From the NCBI GenBank assembly GCA_035560415.1, contig DATMZG010000142.1, positions 1-38,886 on the forward strand: a stretch of DNA of 38,886 nucleotides, written 5' to 3'. The DNA comes from DATMXT01 sp035560415. Its GTDB lineage: Bacteria > Bacillota > Clostridia > Oscillospirales > Feifaniaceae. Both the position numbers and the translations under genes were made by a program. The notes beneath the pieces are model-generated. The model was not told where the DNA came from. It was given only the letters and a program-made list of their open reading frames with translations, and searched no databases. Shown one piece after another: positions 17,634 through 25,716 of this stretch. How positions within the stretch are numbered: position 1 is the stretch's first letter; each line of letters begins with the position of its first letter.

Positions 17634-17662
17634 TTGAATTTGTCTGGCGAATGTTGTAAAAT
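17634..17662 (+). promoter_or_regulatory. Promoter of the mreB-type gene
   Basis: TTGAAT (17634-17639) and TAAAAT (17657-17662) are 17 bases apart, just downstream of comF. Confidence 0.7.
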
Positions 17663-17709
17663 ATAAAAACAGACAATAAAGGGACAACTATTTGAACAGA
17701 GGTGTGACA

Positions 17710-18729
17710 GTGGGTCAGGAAATAGGCATCGATCTCGGCACGGCCAGTGTGCTGATTTACGTCAAGGGCAAGGGCATCGTCTTACAGGAGCCCTCGGTCG
17801 TTGCGATAGAGCGCAATACCAATAAAATGCTGGCGGTCGGCACGGAGGCGCAGCGCATGCTGGGCCGCACGCCGGGCTCCATCATCGCCATTCGTCCCAT
17901 GCGGGACGGCGTCATTTCGGACTACGAGATGACCCAGAAAATGATTAAGCACTTTCTCAAAAAAGTCTGCGGCTTCATGCTCTTCAAGCCCCGCATCATG
18001 GTCTGCGTGCCCTCCGGCATCACCGAGGTCGAGGAGCGCGCCGTCATTGACGCCGCCAATCAGGCCGGCTCCAAAAAGACCTACCTCGTCGAGGAGCCCA
18101 TTGCGGCCGCCATCGGCGCCGGCATCGACATCGACCAGCCCGACGGCAACATGATTGTCGACGTCGGCGGCGGCACGACCGACATCGCGGTCATATCGCT
18201 TGGCGGCGTCGTGGTCAGCGAGTCCATCAAGACGGCGGGGGACAAGTTCGACGAGGCTTTGACCAAATATTGCCGCAAAAAGTTCAACATTCTCATCGGC
18301 GAGCGCACGGCCGAGAAAATCAAGATGGACATCGGCTGCCTCTACCCCATGGCCGAAAAGGGCACGGTCGACGTCAAGGGCCGCTGCCTCATGACAGGGC
18401 TGCCCAAAGTCGTCACCATCACTTCGGACGAGGTGCTCGAGGCCTTTGAGGAGTGCGCCGTCACCATCATTGAGGCCATTCACTCGGTCCTGGAGCGCAC
18501 GCCGCCCGAGCTCTTAGGCGACATTTCGCAAAACGGCATCATCATGACGGGCGGCGGCTCCCTTGTGCGGGGCTTTGACCAGCTCATTCAGTCCAAGACC
18601 GGCATTTACACCTCGGTCGCCGAGGACCCCATCTCCTGCGTCGCCAGAGGTACCGGCAAGTGCCTTGACCGCATTGCCAAGCTGCAGGACGGCACCATCA
18701 ACCTCGCCCGCAGGAAAGAACTCGAATAA
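17710..18729 (+). CDS. mreB: MreB/Mbl-type actin-like rod-shape protein
   Basis: This 339-residue actin-like ATPase forms membrane-bound filaments that guide cell wall synthesis. The phosphate-1 motif GIDLGTASV is at the N-terminus, VDVGGGTTDIAVISLGG is the phosphate-2 motif, and IIMTGGGSLVRGFDQLI is the adenosine motif. The length is typical of MreB/Mbl/MreBH. The start is the GTG at 17710, five bases after AGAGGTG; a TTG at 17692 and a GTG at 17704 fit the ribosome site less well. No mreC/mreD follow, so this may be a stand-alone Mbl-type paralogue rather than the mreBCD copy; the sequence does not decide between these. Confidence 0.92.
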   Translation: MGQEIGIDLGTASVLIYVKGKGIVLQEPSVVAIERNTNKMLAVGTEAQRMLGRTPGSIIAIRPMRDGVISDYEMTQKMIKHFLKKVCGFMLFKPRIMVCVPSGITEVEERAVIDAANQAGSKKTYLVEEPIAAAIGAGIDIDQPDGNMIVDVGGGTTDIAVISLGGVVVSESIKTAGDKFDEALTKYCRKKFNILIGERTAEKIKMDIGCLYPMAEKGTVDVKGRCLMTGLPKVVTITSDEVLEAFEECAVTIIEAIHSVLERTPPELLGDISQNGIIMTGGGSLVRGFDQLIQSKTGIYTSVAEDPISCVARGTGKCLDRIAKLQDGTINLARRKELE

Positions 18730-18818
18730 CTGCCATCGCGCGCTTTTTTGCCGCCCGCTGCCTTATTCAGACGGCGGGCGGAAGTGTATCGGGACACGAT
18801 TTCGACGGGAGGCAACGG

Positions 18819-19235
18819 GTGAACGGGTTCAAGGATTTTCTCGACAACTTCATGCGAGGCCGCAACGGGACCGACGACCTGTATAAATTTCTGTTTTGGG
18901 TCTACATGGGGCTCTTTGCCGTCAACCTCGCGCTGAAAATCGACTACCTCGATTTTTTGCAGTGGGCCATCATCTTTGCGCTCTTTTTCCGCATGCTCTC
19001 AAAAGACCTCCCCCGGCGGCGGGCCGAAAACGCCGCCTACAAGGAGATGCGGGACAAAGTGCTGGGCAGGTTTCGCGTGGGGAAATCCGGGTACACGAAA
19101 AGAGAAGAGGTTATTTACCGCCGGTGCCCGAACTGCGGCACCATGCTGCGCCTCCCGCGCAGGAGCGGCCGCCACCTCGTCCGGTGTCCGAAGTGCGGTG
19201 AGCGCTTTGAAGTCGACGGGGACAAGGAAGAATAA
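18819..19235 (+). CDS. Small membrane protein with C-terminal zinc ribbon
   Basis: This 138-residue protein has two closely spaced hydrophobic segments (about residues 23-40 and 44-60) and a basic linker. Its C-terminal zinc ribbon has cysteine pairs CPNC (103, 106) and CPKC (123, 126). Such membrane zinc-ribbon proteins are common and uncharacterised in Clostridia. The start is GTG at 18819, six bases after GGGAGG (18807-18812). An 89-base gap after mreB contains a GC hairpin (18751-18758 with 18774-18781) without a T tract, so read-through from mreB is possible. Confidence 0.78.
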   Translation: MNGFKDFLDNFMRGRNGTDDLYKFLFWVYMGLFAVNLALKIDYLDFLQWAIIFALFFRMLSKDLPRRRAENAAYKEMRDKVLGRFRVGKSGYTKREEVIYRRCPNCGTMLRLPRRSGRHLVRCPKCGERFEVDGDKEE

Positions 19236-19243
19236 TCTCACAT

Positions 19244-19276
19244 AAAAGAGCCGCAGGCGATGCCTGCGGCTCTTTT
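19244..19276. terminator. Bidirectional terminator
   Basis: A 15-bp perfect stem (AAAAGAGCCGCAGGC with its complement) around a 3-base loop has A residues at one foot and T residues at the other. It serves the zinc-ribbon gene and the convergent ABC permease gene. Confidence 0.87.
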
Positions 19277-19296
19277 AAAATGTCTGCTTACGGGTT

Positions 19297-21417
19297 TTAC
19301 GCGGCGGTTGCCGCCGGGGAGAGGGCCATGCCGACCGCCACTTCGGAGGCGTACTCCGGGCGCAGCATGAAGGAGTGGGACCATCCGCCCGCCTCGTCGG
19401 TGGCGTAGACCGAGAAATTGAGGTTGCCCACCGACTCGAGCAGGCCGAGGTTCTGCTGGTCGTCGTCCGACATGATGAGCATGGGAAGCAGCCGGGCGAT
19501 TTCCGCCTTGTCGGTGATGGTGATGCTGCTGCCGGCGTACTGGGACTTGACATCCGCCGATTCGGGCCAGATTCCCGCCTGCGCGCCGTATTTTTCGTAG
19601 AGCTCTCTGTTGTCGGTATAGACTTCGATGGACCTCACCTCATCGACCGACAGCGGGGCGGGCACTTTGATGCCGTACTTTTCAAGCACGCCCATTGTGG
19701 CGATAAAGTTGGAATAGACCGGAATGCTGCGGTCGTAGTTGCCGATGCCGAGCACGACCGAGAAGAGCGCCGTCTCACTGCGCAGGGTCGCCGGGGTCAT
19801 ACGCAGAATGTCGCTGCGCAGGGCGGTGAGCAGCTCCTCAATGAGCGCCTGCGAGGAGTAGTTGCCGGTCATGTCGGTATAGCGCAGGTTGTCGCGGATG
19901 TGGATGGTCTTGATTTCGGGCGCTTCCATCGTAAAGACGGCGTAGATTTTTTGCTTGAACTCGTCGCTCGTGAACATTTTTGCCAGCGCCTCCCGCTCGG
20001 CCTCGACCGGAATGCGGTAGCTTCTCGTGTAGCTGCCCGCCCCCTCTTTCACAGTGAGGACGATGTAGCTCCAATAGGTGTAATCCTCGGGCGTCTCCCC
20101 GTCCCCCTGCACCGTCTCAACGCCGGCCTTGGCCAGCTCCACGATGCCGTCGATGATGACGGGGTCGGTGAAGGTGTAGTAGTTAAGGGCGTCCTTGGTC
20201 CCCTGATAGGCGATGGGTCTCCCGTCGACAAGGGGGCCTGACTGGTAGAGCATGGAGCTGAGGGTGTTGCTGTGAATTGAGACCGAGGTGACGGCCCCCT
20301 CCTTGGGCAGGCGGGTGTCGTAGCCGGTCAGGTCGTTGAGCATGACCGAGATGCCGGCGGCGAAGACAAGGCCGAAGATGGCAAGGCCTCTCATCCCGCG
20401 CAGGGCGCTTTTCAGGTCGAACTCGAAAATGATTTCAATGACCGCGTTGGAGAGCAGGGCGCCCGCGACAAAGCCGAAAATGAGCCAGCCGGTCGTGTTG
20501 TCGCCCAGAGACTCGAAGAAGAGTCCGAGCATGACGGTCGCCGCCAGCACCATGGGGAACTTGACGATGGGCTGGGTGAAGGGGAAGGCCATGGCACGCT
20601 CGGCCGCTTCTGACGGCCTGCGGGCGTAAATGAAGCAGGCGAGGGCGGTCAGCGCCGCCGCCACGATGAGCCAGTACAGGTAGTGGGGGTCGCCGTTTCC
20701 CTCAAAGAGGTCGTAGACCGCCGTCGTGTAGGACAGGTAGGTCTCGGTCGGAAGGGCTGCCGAGGAAAAAGTGTCGTAGCAGCGCGTGAAGAGCATGATC
20801 ATGAGCCCCCACATCGCGGACGGCAGCCCGAAAAAGACCATCGTGCCGCAGAAGGCCACGAACAGGTTGCCGCACAGCACGCAGGCCAGGGTCGTCGTGG
20901 CAAAGGACACGAAGAACATCAGGAGCGTGCGCCCGGCCTCCTCAAAGACCACCGGCCACAGTGTGGCCCCCATCGTCCCAAAGCCTATCAGCATTGAGAA
21001 AATGCCGAGCGAGATGAGCTCCATGATGAGATAGGGGATGATGAAGGTGGCCATTCCGGCGGCCCAGTAGGAGCCGAACAGCGTCGCCCTTTTGTAGGGC
21101 AGCGCGTGGTAGAAGTCCACCTGCCGGCGGGAGTTGAGATAGTTCCAGGTGAAGAGCGCCGCAATGATGCCGCCCGTCAGGGCGATGACCGCCGTCGCAA
21201 TGCCGATGCTCTCAAAGAGACGCAGGCTCTGCGAGAGAATCTGGTCGGGCTCGAGGAAATTGTTTACGATGCGGCGCTGGATGTTTTGCGCGTAAATTGC
21301 GGTGGTCACCGGCAGCGCGAAAAACAGCACGGCCAGCGCCATGGAGGACATCCAGGCCGACCGCTTAAAGCGGCCGAGGCTCTGGTCCATGTTAAAATAG
21401 GAGCGATTTGATGTCAT
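19297..21417 (-). CDS. ABC transporter permease with large extracytoplasmic C-terminal domain
   Basis: This 706-residue membrane protein has about ten hydrophobic segments in the first 350 residues (for example LAVLFFALPVTTAIYA, IATAVIALTGGIIAALFTW, and later FPMVLAATVMLGLFFESL and LAIFGLVFAAGISVML). A soluble region of about 350 residues follows, rich in strands. The N-terminal part resembles the ABC-2-like permeases found with YtrA/YtrB systems. The substrate is unknown; antibiotic or cell-envelope stress export is an inference from the operon type. The start at 21417 has GGAGGTGG upstream and overlaps the ATPase end by 26 bases, so the two are coupled. Confidence 0.82.
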   Translation of the reverse strand: MTSNRSYFNMDQSLGRFKRSAWMSSMALAVLFFALPVTTAIYAQNIQRRIVNNFLEPDQILSQSLRLFESIGIATAVIALTGGIIAALFTWNYLNSRRQVDFYHALPYKRATLFGSYWAAGMATFIIPYLIMELISLGIFSMLIGFGTMGATLWPVVFEEAGRTLLMFFVSFATTTLACVLCGNLFVAFCGTMVFFGLPSAMWGLMIMLFTRCYDTFSSAALPTETYLSYTTAVYDLFEGNGDPHYLYWLIVAAALTALACFIYARRPSEAAERAMAFPFTQPIVKFPMVLAATVMLGLFFESLGDNTTGWLIFGFVAGALLSNAVIEIIFEFDLKSALRGMRGLAIFGLVFAAGISVMLNDLTGYDTRLPKEGAVTSVSIHSNTLSSMLYQSGPLVDGRPIAYQGTKDALNYYTFTDPVIIDGIVELAKAGVETVQGDGETPEDYTYWSYIVLTVKEGAGSYTRSYRIPVEAEREALAKMFTSDEFKQKIYAVFTMEAPEIKTIHIRDNLRYTDMTGNYSSQALIEELLTALRSDILRMTPATLRSETALFSVVLGIGNYDRSIPVYSNFIATMGVLEKYGIKVPAPLSVDEVRSIEVYTDNRELYEKYGAQAGIWPESADVKSQYAGSSITITDKAEIARLLPMLIMSDDDQQNLGLLESVGNLNFSVYATDEAGGWSHSFMLRPEYASEVAVGMALSPAATAA

Positions 21418-22300
21418 AGCCGACCACCTCCGTTTCTCCGATAAATACTTCTTCGAGCGTCAGCGGAATCAGCTCGCAAAAGAGCGGCGCGGGATTCATG
21501 CCGCGCACAGCCGCCTCAATGGCGACGGGGTCGCCCCGCACCGTCATGGTGACAAGGCTGCCGCGGGAGTCAAATTTTGTGATGTCAAGCTCTTTGGGGA
21601 AGGCCTCGCGGGGCGTGGGGGCCGCAAATGCGCACTGCACGCGGTGGAGCCCCAGGCGCATATCCTCAAGGTCGCAGGAGAAGAGCACGCCGCCCTGGTG
21701 CAGGAGCCCGATGTGGTCGCAGATGTCCTCAAGCTCCCGCAGATTGTGGGAGGCCACGACCGGCGTGATGCCGCGGTCGGCGATGTCGGCGGCAAAGAGC
21801 GACTTGACGGCCTGGCGGGCCACCGGGTCGAGGCCGTCAAAGGTCTCGTCGGCGAAGATGTAGTCGGCGCCTGAGCTGACGGCCGAAATGACCGACACCT
21901 GCTTTTTCATGCCTTTGGAAAACGTGCCGATTCTGCGCTTCGCATCGAGCCCGAAAGCCTTGAGCAGGCTGTAAAAGCGCGGCTCGTCAAAGGCGGGGTA
22001 GACCGTCTTGTAAAAGGCCGCAAGGGCTGTCGGGGTCGTGTTCTGGAAGAAATACTGGTCGTCGCTGATGAAAAAGCAGCGGCGCTTGACGTCGGGGTTC
22101 TCATAGACGGGCGCCCCGTCAATTTTGATTTCGCCCTCGTCGGCCTTTAAAACGCCGGCCAGCATGCGCAGAAAGGTCGATTTTCCGGCTCCGTTGGTGC
22201 CGATGAGCCCGTACACGGCGCCGGCGGGAATGGTTGTCGTGATGTCTTTGACGGCCGCGATGTCGCCGAAGCTCTTGCTCACCGCTGTGGCTGTAATCAT
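21392..22300 (-). CDS. ABC transporter ATP-binding protein (YtrB type)
   Basis: This 302-residue ATPase has Walker A GTNGAGKST at about 34-42, Walker B IFADE with the catalytic Glu152, and a switch histidine in VVASHNLREL. The signature motif is FSKGMKKQ (127-134) rather than LSGGQ, a deviation also seen in relatives of YtrB/CcmA that energise multi-pass permeases. A C-terminal extension of about 80 residues may contact the permease. The start overlaps the stop of the GntR regulator (ATGA), and its end overlaps the permease start, so all three form one operon. Confidence 0.9.
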   Translation of the reverse strand: MITATAVSKSFGDIAAVKDITTTIPAGAVYGLIGTNGAGKSTFLRMLAGVLKADEGEIKIDGAPVYENPDVKRRCFFISDDQYFFQNTTPTALAAFYKTVYPAFDEPRFYSLLKAFGLDAKRRIGTFSKGMKKQVSVISAVSSGADYIFADETFDGLDPVARQAVKSLFAADIADRGITPVVASHNLRELEDICDHIGLLHQGGVLFSCDLEDMRLGLHRVQCAFAAPTPREAFPKELDITKFDSRGSLVTMTVRGDPVAIEAAVRGMNPAPLFCELIPLTLEEVFIGETEVVGYDIKSLLF

Positions 22301-22674
22301 TTGTTCCCGGCCTCCTTTTCGATGGCCTCTATTGAGGAGATCAGCCTTGCCGGCGGAACGCCGCCGTCGATGGCCCGGTGGGCCGAGTGGTTGAAATCCT
22401 CAAAAAGTTCATCTTGCATTTTTGTCCGGAGCAGATTCGTGTCCTCGGTGACAAAGCTGCCGCGCCCCTTGACGGTATAGGTGACGCCGGCCCGCTCGAG
22501 CTCGGCGTAAGCCCGCTGAATGGTGTTGGGATTGATGGAGAGCTCGCCCGCAAGCTGCCGAACCGAGGGCAGCTGGCTGCCCGGGGAGAGAAAACCCGAG
22601 GCCGCAAGGGAAGTGATGCGCTCCACAAGCTGCTCGTAAATGGACCGCCTGTCTCTGTAATCTATGGAAATCAC
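22297..22674 (-). CDS. GntR-family regulator, YtrA type
   Basis: This 125-residue protein has an N-terminal winged helix (about residues 10-75; SIYEQLVERITSLAASGFL, LPSVRQLAGELSINPNTIQRAYAELERAGVTYTVKGRGSFV) and a short C-terminal helical tail, the layout of the YtrA subfamily. In this subfamily the regulator represses its own operon, which encodes an ABC transporter, and is relieved by cell-wall-active antibiotics or other signals. Its promoter region has a perfect 21-bp palindrome (22698-22718) just downstream of the -10, the likely operator. The gene leads the regulator-ATPase-permease operon. Confidence 0.92.
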   Translation of the reverse strand: MISIDYRDRRSIYEQLVERITSLAASGFLSPGSQLPSVRQLAGELSINPNTIQRAYAELERAGVTYTVKGRGSFVTEDTNLLRTKMQDELFEDFNHSAHRAIDGGVPPARLISSIEAIEKEAGNK

Positions 22675-22697
22675 AGTGCTCCTCCTTCCGTTTGGTT

Positions 22698-22718
22698 TGT
22701 ACTAACAGTGTTAGTACA
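22698..22718. promoter_or_regulatory. Probable operator of the YtrA-type regulator
   Basis: A perfect inverted repeat has arms TGTACTAACA and TGTTAGTACA around a single G. It lies between the -10 (22724-22729, minus strand) and the regulator start, covering the expected transcript start, which suits repression by a dimeric GntR protein. Confidence 0.8.
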
Positions 22719-22723
22719 GTTAG

Positions 22724-22752
22724 AGTGTATCAGCCCGTGACGCGCTTGTCAA
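22724..22752 (-). promoter_or_regulatory. Promoter of the GntR-ABC operon
   Basis: A perfect TTGACA (22747-22752) and TACACT (22724-22729) are 17 bases apart on the minus strand, immediately upstream of the palindromic operator. Confidence 0.75.
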
Positions 22753-22759
22753 GCTTTTC

Positions 22760-22788
22760 TTTACATCAGGAAAAAATAATGATAAAAT
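22760..22788 (+). promoter_or_regulatory. Promoter of the pyrB operon
   Basis: TTTACA (22760-22765) and TAAAAT (22783-22788) are 17 bases apart, divergent from the GntR promoter. The leader of about 100 bases shows no attenuator hairpin or recognisable PyrR-binding site. Confidence 0.72.
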
Positions 22789-22898
22789 GGTCCGAACAAA
22801 AAAGTCAAACCGCTTTTGCCGCAGGCACAGACGGATATAGTATTCACGGACTTAAGCCGTTCAATTCGCGATAGAATTCTCGAAGGGAGCTGTAAAAT

Positions 22899-23951
22899 AT
22901 GCGCAACCTCATCGATTTTGACCAAATGACTCCGGAGGAGTGGTACAGGCTCTACGACCTGGCGAAAGACATCATGGACGCCCCCGCCAAATATATGAAG
23001 AGCTGCGAGGACAAGCTTGTCGCAACCCTTTTTTACGAGCCCTCCACCCGCACGCAGTTCTCTTTTCAGGCGGCGGCCCTGCGCCTTGGCGCCAAAGTCA
23101 TCGGCTTTTCCGGCACCGCCGGCTCCTCGGTCTCCAAGGGTGAGAATTTGAAGGATACAATCCGAATTGTAGCCGCTTACAGCGACCTCATCGTCATGCG
23201 CAACCCGAGTGAGGGCGCGGCCTATGCCGCTTCACTCTATGCCCGGGTGCCCATCATCAACGCCGGCGACGGCGGCCATTTGCACCCGACCCAGACCCTG
23301 ACAGACCTCGCGACGCTGACGGCCCTCAAGGGCTCAGTGGGCGGCCACACGACAGGCTTTTGCGGCGACCTCAAAAACGGGCGCACCGTCCACTCCCTCA
23401 TCAAGGCGCTGGTGCGCTTCCCCAATAACGCCTTTGTGCTCATCTCAACGCCGGCCCTGCGCATACCGGACTATGTCAGGAAGGTGCTCGAGGCCTCCGG
23501 CGCCCCCTGGCGCGAGGAGAATTCGCTTGAGGCCTGCATCGGGGAGCTCGACGTGCTCTATATGACCCGCATTCAAAAAGAGCGGTTTGAGAGCGAGGAG
23601 GCCTATAAAAAGGAGGCCGGCGTCTACATTCTGGACGCGAAAAAGCTCGCCCTCGCCAAGGCCGACCTCACGGTGCTGCACCCGCTGCCCAAGGTCGACG
23701 AGATCACAGACGAGGCCGACGAGGACCCCCGCTGCCGGTATTTTGACCAGGCCGAGTACGGCATGTATATCCGCATGGCGCTGCTGCACACGCTGTTAAA
23801 GGAGGGCAAGGCGGCCCGTCAGCCGGCCTGGCCGCGCCCCAACACCGATAAAATATGCGGCAACCCGCGCTGCATCACAAAGACCGAGGGCTACCTGCCG
23901 GGTCTCAATGAGGGCGGCCGCTGTCTCTACTGCGACCACGCGCTGATATGA
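22899..23951 (+). CDS. pyrB: Aspartate carbamoyltransferase with C-terminal PyrI-like zinc tail
   Basis: This 350-residue enzyme condenses carbamoyl phosphate with aspartate in pyrimidine synthesis. FYEPSTRTQFSFQAAALRLG carries the carbamoyl-phosphate STRT motif, followed by KGENLKDT, and HPLPKVDEI marks the aspartate domain. Beyond the usual end (about 305 residues), the last 40 residues contain C320, C325, C342 and C345 as C-x4-C-x16-C-x2-C. This resembles the zinc domain of the PyrI regulatory chain (CxxxxC and CxxC; KICGNPRCI is close to the PyrI segment), without the PyrI nucleotide-binding domain. A zinc tail that holds catalytic chains together is inferred. AAGGGAG (22883-22889) precedes the start; the gene overlaps the next one. 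Confidence 0.93.
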   Translation: MRNLIDFDQMTPEEWYRLYDLAKDIMDAPAKYMKSCEDKLVATLFYEPSTRTQFSFQAAALRLGAKVIGFSGTAGSSVSKGENLKDTIRIVAAYSDLIVMRNPSEGAAYAASLYARVPIINAGDGGHLHPTQTLTDLATLTALKGSVGGHTTGFCGDLKNGRTVHSLIKALVRFPNNAFVLISTPALRIPDYVRKVLEASGAPWREENSLEACIGELDVLYMTRIQKERFESEEAYKKEAGVYILDAKKLALAKADLTVLHPLPKVDEITDEADEDPRCRYFDQAEYGMYIRMALLHTLLKEGKAARQPAWPRPNTDKICGNPRCITKTEGYLPGLNEGGRCLYCDHALI

Positions 23952-24478
23952 GTATGAAGGCGTTCGTCATTTTCGGCTCGCCAAATCCGGAGGGCCACAC
24001 GGCGAAGGCGGTTGACGGCCTCCTTGCACAGCTTGGCGTCACTGAGCGGGAGCTCTTCTCCTGTTTTGAGCGGTATGTCGCCTCCTGCTGCGACTGCAGG
24101 GCCTGCGCCGCCGGCTCCGGCTGCGTGCTTCGCGACGAGTTTAGCAAGCTTGTGGCGGGAGCGCGGGCGGCCGACCTGCTCATTTTCGCCTACCCCATCT
24201 ACTTCGAGGGCATGCCGGCCCCCATGAAGGCGGTCATTGACCGCATGCAGCAGTTTTTTTATCGGGAAAAGGTCTGCGGCCGCATGCCGGTCGGGGAGGC
24301 TAAGGCCGCCGCCGTTGTCACAATGGGGGGCAATAAAGTGGGCGACGTGCATGACGGAGTGCTGACCTTCGCCTCCCGGGCGCTGGGGGCCCGCTATTTC
24401 GGCCATGCCGCCGTGCGAAACACCGACACCGAGCCCGACTTCACGGAGCTCTATGCCCTTGCGGAGAAACTGAAATGA
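23948..24478 (+). CDS. Iron-sulfur flavoprotein-like NAD(P)H-dependent oxidoreductase
   Basis: This 176-residue protein has a flavodoxin-like fold: the FMN phosphate loop GSPNPEGHTAKA near residue 10, and a second FMN segment YPIYFEGMPAPMKAVIDRM. Cysteines 47, 50, 53 and 59 form the compact pattern C-x2-C-x2-C-x5-C that in iron-sulfur flavoproteins binds a 4Fe-4S cluster. It may carry electrons or reduce quinones, aromatic or toxic compounds; the substrate is unknown. Its ATG overlaps the pyrB stop (ATGA) and its end overlaps the methyltransferase start, so it is translated from the pyrB transcript. A link to pyrimidine synthesis, such as electron transfer for dihydroorotate dehydrogenase, is only a speculation. 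Confidence 0.8.
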   Translation: MSMKAFVIFGSPNPEGHTAKAVDGLLAQLGVTERELFSCFERYVASCCDCRACAAGSGCVLRDEFSKLVAGARAADLLIFAYPIYFEGMPAPMKAVIDRMQQFFYREKVCGRMPVGEAKAAAVVTMGGNKVGDVHDGVLTFASRALGARYFGHAAVRNTDTEPDFTELYALAEKLK

Positions 24479-25644
24479 CGAGACTGATTTTGAAAAAAGG
24501 CGAGGAGGCCCGCATGCTTGCGGGCCATCGCCATGTCTATATGAACGAGGTCGCCCGCATCGAAGGGGAGCTTGTACCGGGCGGCGAGGCAGAGGTCGTC
24601 TCCTCCGCCGGCCGCTTTGTCGGACAGGGGCTCTTAAGTCCCGCCTCCAAAATCGTCCTGCGCATTTACAGCTACAGGCCGGCCTCTTTGGACCGGGAAT
24701 TTTTTGCGGCCCGCCTCAAAGCGGCGTGGGATTACAGGCGGAGCCTTGGATTTACGGACGCCTGCCGCCTTGTCTTCGGCGAGGCCGACGGGCTGCCGGG
24801 CCTTGTCGTCGACAAGTACGGCGACTACCTCTCGGTGCAGATTCTGACGGCGGGCATGGAGGCCCGCCGGGAGATGCTCATAGAGCTATTATGCGCACTC
24901 CTCGCCCCCAAGGGCATATACGAGCGCAGCGACGTCAAAGTGCGCCGCCATGAAGGGCTGCCCGAGTGCAAGGAGCTGCTCTATGGAGACGTGCCGGACG
25001 AGGTTGTCATTGAGGAAAACGGACTTTTAGTCGCCGTCGACGTCAAAGAAGGACAGAAGACCGGCCACTACCTCGACCAGCGGGAAAATCACGCGGCCAT
25101 CGCCCCCTATGTGAAGGGCCGTGACCTGCTCGACGCCTGCTGCTTCACCGGCGGCTTTGCGCTGCACGGCGCCGGCTACGGCGCAAAAAGCGTCCTTGCG
25201 GCCGACATTTCGCTCCCCACGCTTGAGCGCGCAAAGGCCAACTTCGCGCGCAACGGCCTTGCGGCAGACTTCCAGCAGGCAGACGTCTTTGAGCTGCTGC
25301 CGGCCCTTGCGTCGCAGGGGAGGCAATTTGGCATGGTGGTGCTCGACCCGCCGGCCTTCTGCAAAAACAAGTCGGCCCTCGAAAAGGCCTACAGAGGCTA
25401 CCGCGAAATCAACTACCGCGCCATGAATCTCCTCGAGGACGGGGGCTATCTCGTCACCTGCTCCTGCTCCCACTATATGACCCCGCCCCTTTTCGAGGGG
25501 ATGCTCAGGGAGGCGGCAATTCTGTCTGGCGTGCGGGCGAGGCTGGTCGAAAGCCGCATGCAGAGCCGCGACCATCCCGTCGACCTCGCCGACGACGAGT
25601 CGCTCTATCTCAAATGCAAAATCCTGCGCATTGAGCGCAATTAG
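24475..25644 (+). CDS. Class I SAM-dependent rRNA methyltransferase (RlmI-like, PUA domain)
   Basis: This 389-residue protein has an N-terminal PUA domain (about residues 1-75) and a middle domain. A C-terminal Rossmann methyltransferase follows, with the SAM motif LLDACCFTGGFALHGA, VLAADIS, and the catalytic DPPAFCKNKSALEKAYRGYREI and SCSHYMTP segments. This is the pattern of RlmI, which makes 5-methylcytosine in 23S rRNA, and of YwbD-type relatives; the exact target base is not decided by the sequence. It starts by ATGA overlap with the upstream gene and is the last gene of the pyrB unit; no clear terminator follows. Confidence 0.9.
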   Translation: MTRLILKKGEEARMLAGHRHVYMNEVARIEGELVPGGEAEVVSSAGRFVGQGLLSPASKIVLRIYSYRPASLDREFFAARLKAAWDYRRSLGFTDACRLVFGEADGLPGLVVDKYGDYLSVQILTAGMEARREMLIELLCALLAPKGIYERSDVKVRRHEGLPECKELLYGDVPDEVVIEENGLLVAVDVKEGQKTGHYLDQRENHAAIAPYVKGRDLLDACCFTGGFALHGAGYGAKSVLAADISLPTLERAKANFARNGLAADFQQADVFELLPALASQGRQFGMVVLDPPAFCKNKSALEKAYRGYREINYRAMNLLEDGGYLVTCSCSHYMTPPLFEGMLREAAILSGVRARLVESRMQSRDHPVDLADDESLYLKCKILRIERN

Positions 25645-25647
25645 ATA

Positions 25648-25677
25648 TTGCCAAAACACCTGTGTTTCCGTTATAAT
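25648..25677 (+). promoter_or_regulatory. Promoter of the CoA-transferase gene
   Basis: TTGCCA (25648-25653) and TATAAT (25672-25677) are 18 bases apart, with the ribosome site AGAGGTG (25706-25712) before the ATG at 25717. Confidence 0.68.
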
Positions 25678-25716
25678 TTCTGTTGGACACTTAATTTTTT
25701 AAAATAGAGGTGTGAC

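Noticed and set aside
18751..18781. GC-rich hairpin after mreB considered as a terminator
   Set aside because: The stem is stable, but no T tract follows on the plus strand, so it is mentioned only with the downstream gene.
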